A stretch of 54,753 nucleotides of DNA from Mytilinidion resinicola. Taxonomy: Eukaryota > Ascomycota > Dothideomycetes > Mytilinidiales > Mytilinidiaceae. A model generated the notes under the pieces. That model ran no database searches and was not told the origin of the DNA. It worked only from the letters and a program-made list of their open reading frames with translations. This document shows, piece by piece, positions 35,670-45,700 of this stretch. Where the stretch lies: positions 263,048-317,800 of the forward strand of contig NW_022985469.1 in NCBI RefSeq assembly GCF_010093595.1. The letters run 5' to 3'. The translations under genes were made by a program, and so were the position numbers. Every line of letters begins with the position of its first letter. Within the stretch, counting starts at the first letter, position 1.

Positions 35670-38600
35670 TTTTCTCCTGCTACACAGCACTACGAGCAAC
35701 GAATAAATCAGACAATTCTCCTCTTAACGGAGCAGTTCTCACAAAGCGGCAATAATCCTCGGCCGATTCTACGAGAAGCGGGGTTACAGAAAAAGCAATA
35801 TCACAACCTTAATATTTAAAGATAAGGACTTAGAAATTGACTAAGTTAAGGCCTTTAAATAATTAAGATTAAATACAACAGTCGATCTTAAATTTACGGC
35901 AATCCGTTACACGTTTCGGCAACTTGCTACGCCTAAGTTCTATGCTTAACTTGCAGCAAAGCTCCGTTCCTGCCACCGGATTTTGCAGGAATTATTGCGA
36001 CAATATTAATTAAAGATTACAACCTTCTAATGCTTAACACACGCAATAATTAGACCGATTAGATTAATTCTATTAAGGATCTTGCTGTACAAAACGATGT
36101 ATAGAACTACTGTAACCCCGAAGGTATTAAAAACCTAGTTTTTACTATTACTAAACCACTAGACTCGGCAAACAAGAATATAATCTAGAGATTCCACAGC
36201 CTTTAAGCTATTTATAATAGCAAAAGAAAGAAGTATAATAAAGTCTCTAAATATATTAATATCACGGTCTGCTAGGAGTTTAAACAACACTATATTAGAA
36301 TTTACACAGTCCGAGGCAAGGTTATTACGCTAGCTAAGAGCATCTAGCCAACCGCAAAGAACCAGAAATAGAACGTTAGGACAGAGTTTAAGAAGCTTAA
36401 GAAAGGATATAGCAGCACTAGTCTTAATAAATAGCTTAGCTAATAGCCTACTCTTATTAATAATACAAAGCGGTATAAGATTAAAAACCTAAGCAAGTCC
36501 TAAATATACAACGCCTTTATTAAAGCTTTATAGGACCTTAATCCTCTATTCTATAATTATATAAAGTTAAAGAAAGCTTATATTAAGGGGGAAACAACCC
36601 TTATTAAAGAAATAGCAAAGATAATAGAGAATATTTCTAATATACTTTTTACTGCGCTTAACTAGATAAATCTAAATCACGTAAGCACCGGTTTTATAAC
36701 TATTAATAACAACTCTAACTCTAATAAAATAGAGGACAACGCCAATATTATAATTGTGCAGAAGGCTTAGAACACTATTAATAAGACTTTTAGGTCCTTC
36801 TGCAAGCTAAATCTAGCACTTTCTAATAAGAGAATTATAATAGGCTTCTGTATTAAGCAGTTTAGGACTATAGCACTGCTAAGCGAAAAAACTATAAAAG
36901 GGTAAGCTGCACACGCCACCCTTTAAGGCAGAAAGTATAGTTATAATTTAGATTTATTGGATAATAACGGTTTATAGCTAAAATAGAAGAGATAGAGGGC
37001 CGACTTAACTCTAATAATAATAAACTTACTAATAAGCCTATAAAACTGCGTGTGCGGACTTGCCTATAAGTACGCAGACTGTTAGTATCTTAATCTATTA
37101 AGTGCACTATTAGATTAGATACTAATAGTTTAAGTTTAATCTAAGGTTATTATAGTAATTAAGGGAAGCAAACAGCTCCAATTAAAGATTGAGAAGAACT
37201 TCCTTAGAAATAATATTACTCTACCGAAGTTTTGGCCTACCAACACTTTAAACACCTAACCTAAAAAGGCAACTAATAATACTATATTGTCTTCGACCAC
37301 TGCCAGGATAAGGGCATTCTTTACCACCTTAAAGTCTGCATTTAGCATATTAGTAAATAACAAGTATAACAACTATTTCAGGCTCGATAATTATGCAGAT
37401 ACGCATGTTTATAATAACCTGTTAAGATTCGCCAGGTATAAGCTAATATAAAATAAAATTATATAATTTAGCAATATAGATGCGCATATTAAGGGAATAG
37501 GAGATATTATAGTCTATATTAATACTCTGTTAGGTTCTAGTCTTATTAAGCTTAATAACGTTGCATATATACTAGGCTTCCACTGGAACCTTATAAATAT
37601 AGACTTTTTAGAAAGGTAAGGGCTTTTCTTTAACACGAGGATATATTAGATAGAGTATTTAGATAGATTAAACGCATTTAAAGCAACTAAACACGGCGTA
37701 TTCCGGGTTATTAAACTATATATTTAGGATTCCGTTGTTAAAGCCGAATTATATACTAAAGCAGCGCAAGCTTTTGCTATAGTAAGGAGGTTAAGGATGC
37801 CTTAGACTGCTGTAGCATTAATAGACGTCTAGTATACTAGACTAGGGTATATTAGGAAAGAAGCTCTAGAGCAAATACTATACGCAGTTAAAAAAGTAGT
37901 ACTTAGCACTTGCGACTTTAAACGGACCTTAGAGCTATATCCCGAATATTAGCTTGCGCAAGTATATTAACAAATTTCACGTGTTCTAATATAGAGAGGA
38001 ACCTACCTATTTAAAAAGGTCCACCTAGATTTTATTTATATAGAAAAGGTATTTAATCTTAATATATAGGTTGTATATTTCTACTGCAACTATTTAGTAT
38101 ACTATATCTTTTTTAATCTCCTATATAAAACGCAAGAAGAACTAGTTATAGTAACGCAAGAAGAACTAGTTATAGTAACGCAAGAGTTCCTTACTATTAT
38201 AAATAACAACTGGGGCTTTACTATATAATATATCTATTCGGATAGCGAGAAGGAACTAAGCCAGCGGTAGAAGGATCTTATAATTATAAGAGGAATTACC
38301 TTTAATCTATCTCCACCTAACACTTTAGATTAAAATAGCCTTATAGAATATTCTGGGGGGGTAATAATAACTATAGCTCGTAAGCTCCGTATATAAAGCA
38401 GACTACCTTATAAGCTCTAGCTATATATAGTGGCTTACGCCACTTATCTTCTTAATCGCACCCCTGTATAACAAAAGCAATAGCAAACACCTTTTAAAAT
38501 AGTATATAGCCGTAAGCTAAATCTCTTATATATTAAAATTATTGGATTCCTTGCCTATATCTTAATTAAGTATAAAAGAAACTGTCCTGTAAGGGTAAAG

Positions 38601-39239
38601 CTGCAGGATAAGGTAATTAAGGGATAGCTTATTAGACTAAACGCAACTAATATCTATAAAGTTTAGATTCTATATCTAGATCGGGTTATTATATCTCGGG
38701 ATATATAAATAGATAAAAAAGTTATATTTAACCCGCAGCTTTCTATAAGCCTCCCCGAGACCGGATAAGCACTCTTAATTAGTATTAATAAAGTTAATCT
38801 AGATAATATAGATACGGAACTTTAACTAACAGAAAATATAAGTGTTCTTAATCCTGATTTAGTTTAATATAAGGTTCTATCGGCGTTTTTGCTATTTCCG
38901 CAACTTCTGTTAGCATAAATAGCAACAGGGATATAGAGTTAAACAGACAGGCTTTATGCACAGCTATATTCTACTCCGATATTACTTAGATCTAGACGAC
39001 CGAGCATAATACCGCAAGACCCTTCCTATGCCACGGCAACTTAGCACACAGCAAATTCGGCTTAGTTACTCACTGCACGCCAGGTGCAGAAGAAGGCACG
39101 GCGACAGGTACATGCCTTGCAACTAGAACGTGCCAAACTAGGTCAACAAATAGTCCATGCATTCGCATCGGCGCGGACTCTAAGAACTTATTGAAAGGAC
39201 TTGATGCCACCACCGGAATTCTGGTATTAGCTAAAGCGT

Positions 39240-40168
39240 TATCTAGAGAGGGACAGTTTTAAGCAAGCTACAGATGCCGAGATTAAGTCACTCGAAGGCA
39301 AGCACACTTTTGAACTTGTTGATTACCCGGAGCATAAACAAGTGCTACCGCTTAAATGGGTTTTCACGTATAAATTCGACGCTGCTGGCTACCTTATTCG
39401 TCACAAAGCTCGAATATGCGTAAGAGGCGATCTTTAACACAATGTCTCTGACAACATCTATGCAGCCACGGGGGCGTATCGGAGCTTTCGTATCCTTATG
39501 GCACTCGTCTGTGCGTTCGGGCTTCTATGTCATTAAATTGACTTTAAGAACGCCTTTATCAACGCCGATATGGACGATAAGATCTATACTGCCTGTCCAC
39601 CAGGGTATGGAACGCCAGGAAAGGTTTGGAAATTGCTTAAAGCGCTCTACGGCCTGCGAAAATCACCAAAGCTATGGTTCGATGAACTCGTGTCATTCCT
39701 CAACGGTCTGGGATTCAAACATTGCCCAGATGAACCATGCATCCTCATCAACAACGAGACAGGCCTTATCCTGTTTCTCTACGTGGACGATCTCCTTGTT
39801 ATTTCAGAACAAGGACGCGTCCACCACATCAAGCAATTCAAGTCAGCAGTAAACAGCAAGTACGGGATTAAGGATTTGAGCGAAGCAATCTCCTTCCTCA
39901 ACATCAGGATCCTGCGAGACGCAATAGACAAAAAGCTTTGGATCTGTCAGGATGGATATATCGACAAAATCTGCACCAAATACGGGATAGACAAGTCACA
40001 GAGAATGGTTCATACACCTCTCGCTTTGTCATATCGTCCCCAACCTTTCGAAGGACAGGCTACTATGCAGCAAGTTACAGAGATGCAGGAAAAGGTAGGT
40101 TCGATATTGTACGCAGCAGTAGTATCAAGACCAGATGTCTCGTTTGCAGCCAGCCAGTTGAGTCAGTT
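39240..40168 (+). pseudogene. Reverse transcriptase of copia D, lightly mutated
   Basis: Reads as copia reverse transcriptase: a start block (HTFELVDYPEHK, KWVFTYKFDAAG), then VRGDL, FKNAFINADMDDKIYTACPP, LKALYGLRKSPKLWFDEL and the catalytic YVDD at 39780-39791. The frame is interrupted by TAA at 39435-39437 and 39534-39536. Both fit a single C-to-T change in a CAA codon, the RIP context. The open 233-codon stretch 39570-40271 is the largest intact piece. The region breaks off at the 9-bp duplication of the 290-bp insertion. Confidence 0.85.
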
Positions 40169-40458
40169 ACTCAGGTTGAAAATTGATGTGAACTCTGTCT
40201 TATTTCGGGGGCCCGAAGGCCAAACTATATACTACGTAGGAAGTGACTGTATGCATAGGCAGAAGCACTAATTGGAGGCAGCAGTAGGCAGCAGTAGGCA
40301 GCATTAGGCAGGGTAGGCCACCGTACCCCAACCCCTCTCTGTAGAAGTTGTAACTGGCTAGGCATGTAGGCAGCTACTATGCCAGCAACTCCAAGTCTGT
40401 ACGTAGGTGACCGTGAACCGTATGAGTTGTTGATCCTAGGTTGTAGCTGTTACAACCC
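40169..40458. mobile_element. 290-bp insertion in copia D with a 9-bp target duplication
   Basis: GAGTCAGTT occurs at 40160-40168 and again at 40459-40467. Deleting one copy plus the 290 bp between them restores an uninterrupted copia reading frame across the junction (SQLSQFATNPSPEH). The insert has no clear terminal inverted repeats and codes for nothing recognisable. It contains AGGCAGCAGT repeats near 40275-40300. A 9-bp duplication is typical of MULE (Mutator-like) elements, so a non-autonomous MULE derivative is the best guess. Confidence 0.75.
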
Positions 40459-40467
40459 GAGTCAGTT

Positions 40468-41152
40468 CGCAACGAACCCTTCACCAGAGCACTTGCGATG
40501 CGCAAATCGAGTTCTCTCATATCTCCAGACCACAAAGTACTATACCATCGAGTTCTCGGGCTCTGTGAATTCCACAGCAGTAGAGACAGGCGATGATGAA
40601 GTGCTGCAGCTGTCAAGCGACGCATCGTTCGCGGATGATCCAGAGACTCGAAAATCCACGCAAGGTTACCTCATGAAGCTGTTCAATGGACCGATTATGT
40701 GGCAGTCCTCTAAACAGAAGACTGTTACAACATCTACAACTGAAGCAGAGCTCTTGTCGCTGTCACACACGGCGAGGGAGACAATAGGTCTATATAGGCT
40801 GTTCGCACAGGTACAGTTCGATCCAGAACAACAACCTCGCATCCTCTGTGACAATCAGCAGACAGTAGGCCTGATCCAGAAAGAGAGGCCACAGTTAACC
40901 TCGAAACTAAAACACGTCGATATCCATAGCTTATGGCTGAGGCAGATCTATCAAAGTGGCAAAGTTGTAGTCCAGTGGGTTCCGACCACGGGCATGCCTT
41001 CGGATGGCTTCACAAAGCCCCTCTCAACAGAGAAACACGCACACTTTGTACGCCAACTAGGCCTGGTTGATATCTCATCGCGGATTGATCCAGGATGCGC
41101 ATCAGAAGAGGATAGTCCACAAGACGTTCAGACCTCATCTGAAACAGAGTGA
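40468..41152 (+). pseudogene. RNase H part of copia D pol
   Basis: Open to the stop at 41150-41152. It shows the copia RNase H pattern: SSDASFADD, then TTSTTEAELLSLS, CDNQQTVGLIQ and DIHSLWLRQIYQ, with the C-terminal TGMPSDGFTKPL typical of the family. It lies downstream of the 290-bp insertion and is in frame with the reverse transcriptase once that is removed. A G-run polypurine tract (41158-41166) follows directly, then the 3' LTR. Confidence 0.85.
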
Positions 41153-41166
41153 AATCTGGGGGGGGG

Positions 41167-41364
41167 TGTCGCAGACCAAGGCATCAGCCGTGGAGGCCTG
41201 AGGCAAGAACTGCATTAATAAGCTTGCCATCAAAGCTATATAGAACGTCGGGCGGGGTAACCCGACCGACGAGAAGAAGAGACCACACACACACAATCAA
41301 TCATACTCTGCTGCTTGATATCATTTCCAATCCCGCTTCATCCCGTGCACACCTAAGTGCGACA
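41167..41364 (+). repeat. 3' LTR of copia D (unmutated)
   Basis: 198 bp, from TGTCGCAGACCAAGG to GTGCGACA, followed by TCCTT. Nearly free of RIP-like change, unlike the 5' LTR. Confidence 0.93.
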
Positions 41365-41994
41365 TCCTTAAGGTAGATCCAAAATTCACGGCGATCCGAA
41401 ACGCCTTAGCACAGTCGCTCTAATCTGTTCAAAATGTAGTCTATTATTTAGAGCGTCTTTGGAAACCCTATATACACTTGTGTCCAGAATTCCTTAAGGC
41501 TTAGATTGCACTTCAACAGGCTGTTAGGACGCTAGCATGGATAAGGCTTAGCGCTCTCGCAGCATAGTGACTACTTCTCTCTGTAGCTAGCTACTATCAA
41601 CAATCAAGCCTTTTCACCATTTGAACACTCTCGTGTCTTGCTTCCGGCGTGCCGGCAGCACTGCTACCTAACACAGGCAGAGAGAGAAAGTATATTTTGA
41701 TGAGGGAAACTTTGAGCATTGCAGTCTTCACATCTAATTGGGCCAAACCCTGCGGTGTTTCGGATCGCCGTGAATTTCGGATCTACCTTGAGGACGTCAC
41801 AGCTTGAGCTGACAACCCTATGGCCGGAGCGGGTCGGCCGTCCTCCTGTTACGGACACTCCTACACAGCCAGCCAAGGGGCAGAAGCGTGTCATCCAGTG
41901 GGACGACGCGGAGGCATGGGCGGAACTACCGGTTCGCGGCCTCAAGAAGTGGAAGGGATCACGTGAGCAGATGGCATGTGATCGAGGCGGTGAA

Positions 41995-42136
41995 AGGTGA
42001 TCTCTCTGATCTGGCTTGGCACGAGGGAGCAGAGGGAGCAAAAGGTGATCTCTCTGATCTGGCTTGGCACGAGGGAGCAGAGGGAGCAAAGGTGATCTCT
42101 CTGACCTGGCTTGGCACGAGGGAGCAGAAGGATCAG
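41995..42136. repeat. Tandem repeat, 47-48 bp unit, three copies
   Basis: Units at 41995-42042, 42043-42089 and 42090-42136, each containing GATCTGGCTTGGCACGAGGG or a one-base variant. The second unit is 47 bp, so it shifts any reading frame through the array, arguing against coding use. Confidence 0.85.
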
Positions 42137-42675
42137 GACTAAATTGTATGAAGGACGAAAAGACTATAAAGAGTCTGAAGGATCTCCTTTATGTTTCTTT
42201 CTTCGTACTCAATTTCCAGTTTGTAACTAACCTTGACCTTTGGAAGCCAAAGTCAAGGACGGCCTATTGTTTATTTGTTATTCAATCCCCAAGTTATCTA
42301 TTGTTAAACACGACCCTCCTACCCACTGAAGCCCCCCCGCTCTATCTCGACGTTCCGTCTCCCAACGCCTAGCAAAGCCGAACTGCGTTGACCCTGTGTC
42401 ACCTTCACGCACGACTCGTAAGTCATAGGACCCAGGAGCTGTGATCCTAACCGTCCTGCATTCCCTCTCGGAAAACACTTGGTGTGATCTTTAGGAAGAT
42501 AGTAAGCGTTTGTTACACCTCCCTACTAGCATAACTGATGCGTTTGTCTACCTCTGCTAACTTTCAAGTGGCAAAACTTTAACACGTCACAGTGACGTGG
42601 TTCTATAAGTTAGTCTGATTAGAAGATGCTCGAAGATTTTGTTGTGGCAAATTAAGAAGCTATATATTCACCTGG

Positions 42676-42721
42676 ATCCCGGGCCCTCTCTATGAAATAG
42701 AGACAAAAAAGAAAATAAGAA
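42676..42721 (+). repeat. 46-bp inverted repeat, left copy
   Basis: Matches the reverse complement of 49866-49911 at 44 of 46 positions. Contains the perfect short hairpin CTCTAT-GAA-ATAGAG and runs into an A-rich tail (GACAAAAAAGAAAATAAGAA). It begins 27 bp beyond the stop codon of the receptor gene. ACCTG lies just outside (42670-42674), as it does outside the right copy. Confidence 0.85.
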
Positions 42722-42747
42722 TAATAACTTAACTCTTCATAAACGCT

Positions 42748-45700
42748 CTAGAGTATGTTAAGCAAACTTTCATATATCCAGACTCTTCCAGTTCCAGCAC
42801 CAACGCCGATTGTTCTATCTGACGTCGCCGAACATAATGGCCGATACTCTGACGGCAGCCATAACAGCTTCTTAGAATTATGTGTTATCCAATCCCCATC
42901 TGAACTCAACGCTAGGCCTTGATATCTAGGCTTCTGAGCCTCTATGACAGCTGGTGTACTACTTGAAACTAATGGTATTGCACTAACACTGATAGTACCA
43001 ATTTCAGTGTGAAGATACAAACCAGTAGTATCAAAAAATATGTTTCTAAGCGCCTTGTCAACATTGAGCGTCTGCAGGCACGCGCCGCTGTTTACATCCC
43101 AGATCTTGACTGTATTGTCGTCTGACGCCGACGCCAGCCGTGTTGAGTCGTGAGAGAAGGCCACTGACCTAACCCAATTGCTATGGCCCTTAAGCGTCTG
43201 CAGGCACGCGCCGCTGTTTGCATCCCAGATCTTGACTGTTCTGTCACGTGACGCTGACGCTAGCCGTGTTGAGTTGTAAGAGAAGGCCACTGACTCGACT
43301 GACCAGCTATGGCCCTCAAGCGTCTGCAGGCACGCGCCGCTATTTGCATCCCAGATCTTGACTGTATGGTCGTTCAACGCCGACGCCAGCCGTGTTGAGT
43401 CGTGAGAGAAGGCTACTGGCCCGACCCAACCTCTATAGCCCTTAAGCGTCTGCAGGCACGCGCCGCTGTTTGCATCCCAGATCTTGACTGTACTGTCACG
43501 TGATGCCGACGCCAGCCGTGCTGAGTTGTGAGAGAAGGCCACTGACAGGACCCAATCGCTATGGCCCTTAAGCGTCTGCAGGCACACGCCGCTGTTTGCA
43601 TCCCAGATCTTGACTGCACCATCATATGACGCCGACGCCAGCCGTGTTGAGTCGTGAGAGAAGGCCACTGACCAGACCCAATCGCTATGGCCCTCAAGCG
43701 TCTGCAGGCATGCGCCGCTGTTTACATCCCAGATCTTAACTGTTTTGTCATAGGACGCCGACGCCAGCCGTGTTGAGTTGTGAGAGAAGGCCACTGACTG
43801 GACCCGCAAGCTATGGCCCTGAAGCATCTGTAGGTACGCGCTTCTGTTNNNNNNNNNNNNNNNNNNNNNNNNNNNNNNNNNNNNNNNNNNNNNNNNNNNN
43901 NNNNNNNNNNNNNNNNNNNNNNNNNNNNNNNNNNNNNNNNNNNNNNNNNNNNNNNNNNNNNNNNNNNNNNNNNNNNNNNNNNNNNNNNNNNNNNNNNNNN
44001 NNNNNNNNNNNNNNNNNNNNNNNNNNNNNNNNNNNNNNNNNNNNNNNNNNNNNNNNNNNNNNNNNNNNNNNNNNNNNNNNNNNNNNNNNNNNNNNNNNNN
44101 NNNNNNNNNNNNNNNNNNNNNNNNNNNNNNNNNNNNNNNNNNNNNNNNNNNNNNNNNNNNNNNNNNNNNNNNNNNNNNNNNNNNNNNNNNNNNNNNNNNN
44201 NNNNNNNNNNNNNNNNNNNNNNNNNNNNNNNNNNNNNNNNNNNNNNNNNNNNNNNNNNNNNNNNNNNNNNNNNNNNNNNNNNNNNNNNNNNNNNNNNNNN
44301 NNNNNNNNNNNNNNNNNNNNNNNNNNNNNNNNNNNNNNNNNNNNNNNNNNNNNNNNNNNNNNNNNNNNNNNNNNNNNNNNNNNNNNNNNNNNNNNNNNNN
44401 NNNNNNNNNNNNNNNNNNNNNNNNNNNNNNNNNNNNNNNNNNNNNNNNNNNNNNNNNNNNNNNNNNNNNNNNNNNNNNNNNNNNNNNNNNNNNNNNNNNN
44501 NNNNNNNNNNNNNNNNNNNNNNNNNNNNNNNNNNNNNNNNNNNNNNNNNNNNNNNNNNNNNNNNGCAGGCACGCGCCGCTGTTTACATCCCAGATCTTGA
44601 CTGTATTGTCATAGGACGCCGACGCTAGCCGTGTTGAGTCGTGAGAGAAGGCCACTGACAGGATTGAATTGCTATGGCCCTTAAGCGTCTGCAGGCACGC
44701 GCCGCTGTTTGCATCCCAGATCTTGACTGTTTTGTTATAGGATGCCAACACCAGCCGTGTTAAGTCGTAAGAGAAGGCCGCTGACTCAACCCGTAAGCTA
44801 TGGCCCTCAAGCGTCTGCAGGCATGCGCCCCATTCGTCTTCTATAGCCGGCTTTATTGTAATCCACCTTGGCTCTTCCTTCTTAAAGAGGCCCCTTATTA
44901 GGCTGGAAGCTGGGCTAAAGACAAGTGCAGACGCATATGCCTGCAGAGGACTGTTTTCTATTGCCCACTTGTGATACATGATAAATCGATGTGCATCTTG
45001 AACAAGTTTAGTTAATGCACATGCATTTGCTCTTTCCTAGGCTGTGTTAGTATATACTAAATAGAGGTAGCATTTGCAATTTAAGAGCTACCTGGACTAA
45101 AGCCCCAAGTTTCGCTATTGAAACTACCCCCTCTGGTATGCTTTTGCACAGGCTAAGAGCCTCGAGCCAGTAAAGGTATTTGTCCCTTATAAATCTGTCG
45201 ACAATGCCTTCATCTTGCAGGTTGATCCTGTGATTTGCAGACGAGTTGGGATTCCAGTCATGAAGGTGATCTACCCAGTAGATACACGAGTAGCGCGATG
45301 CTGCTAAGGGGTCTGGATCTGGCTGTGTAACCTGCTTAGCAGGATATCCTAATGAACCTAGGTTGTACATGTCTCGTTGTAGTGTTTTGGACATGACTTG
45401 GAGAGACCTTAAGAAGATTGTGTGGTGGACCTCTTCCCTCCCAGACGGAAAGACTATATTGAATGCCTTTGCGAATAGAAAGTCTTTTGCAGACTGATGT
45501 ACAAAATAAATAGTATCTTCTTGAACAGTAAGGAACGAGCCACAAAGGCTAATAATCTCCCGTATTGATAGTAGATCGTTGGCCATATTGTCGAGCATCT
45601 CGACAAGTGATGTCAGCTCTTTTAGTGTGACGGGTCGGTATACAGTCGAAATTAGGGCAAGTATCTGCTTGCAGAGGTCAACATCTTCTGAGTTGCATGT

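Larger units (their letters stand above)
35455..41364 (+). mobile_element. Copia-type (Ty1) LTR retrotransposon D
   Basis: 5,910 bp with 198-bp LTRs and the target duplication TCCTT (35450-35454 and 41365-41369). A gag-like region follows the 5' LTR (about 35880-36360). Integrase relics appear at about 37900-38750 (LLNRTPV near 38440), then reverse transcriptase and RNase H. Integrase before reverse transcriptase is the copia order. The 5' two-thirds are RIP-degraded, but from about 38980 the sequence is nearly intact. An in-frame 24-bp tandem duplication lies at 38130-38177. A 290-bp insertion splits the region between reverse transcriptase and RNase H. The element is inactive. Confidence 0.92.
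41365..42747. other. Non-coding flank with an inverted repeat and other repeats
   Basis: Holds a 40-bp inverted repeat (41365-41404 and 41755-41794, 37 of 40 positions matching), a 48-bp tandem repeat at 41995-42136 and, near the right end, a 46-bp repeat described separately. Open frames at 41664-42089 (minus) and 41719-42142 (plus) overlap the tandem repeat and look non-coding. The stretch 42145-42310 has LTR-like ends (TGTTTAAC on the minus strand) but no target duplication. No gene is supported. Confidence 0.5.

Noticed and set aside
41664..42142. Repeat protein encoded by the 48-bp tandem array, either strand
   Set aside because: The second unit is 47 bp, so the frame breaks within the array, and the frames overlap an inverted repeat from mobile DNA.
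42145..42310. Possible 166-bp solo LTR on the minus strand with TGTTTAAC and TACA ends
   Set aside because: Flanks TAAAT and CGACC do not match, and no second copy is visible in the window.
43770..44600. Long open frames on both strands across the N gap
   Set aside because: They consist mostly of undetermined bases.
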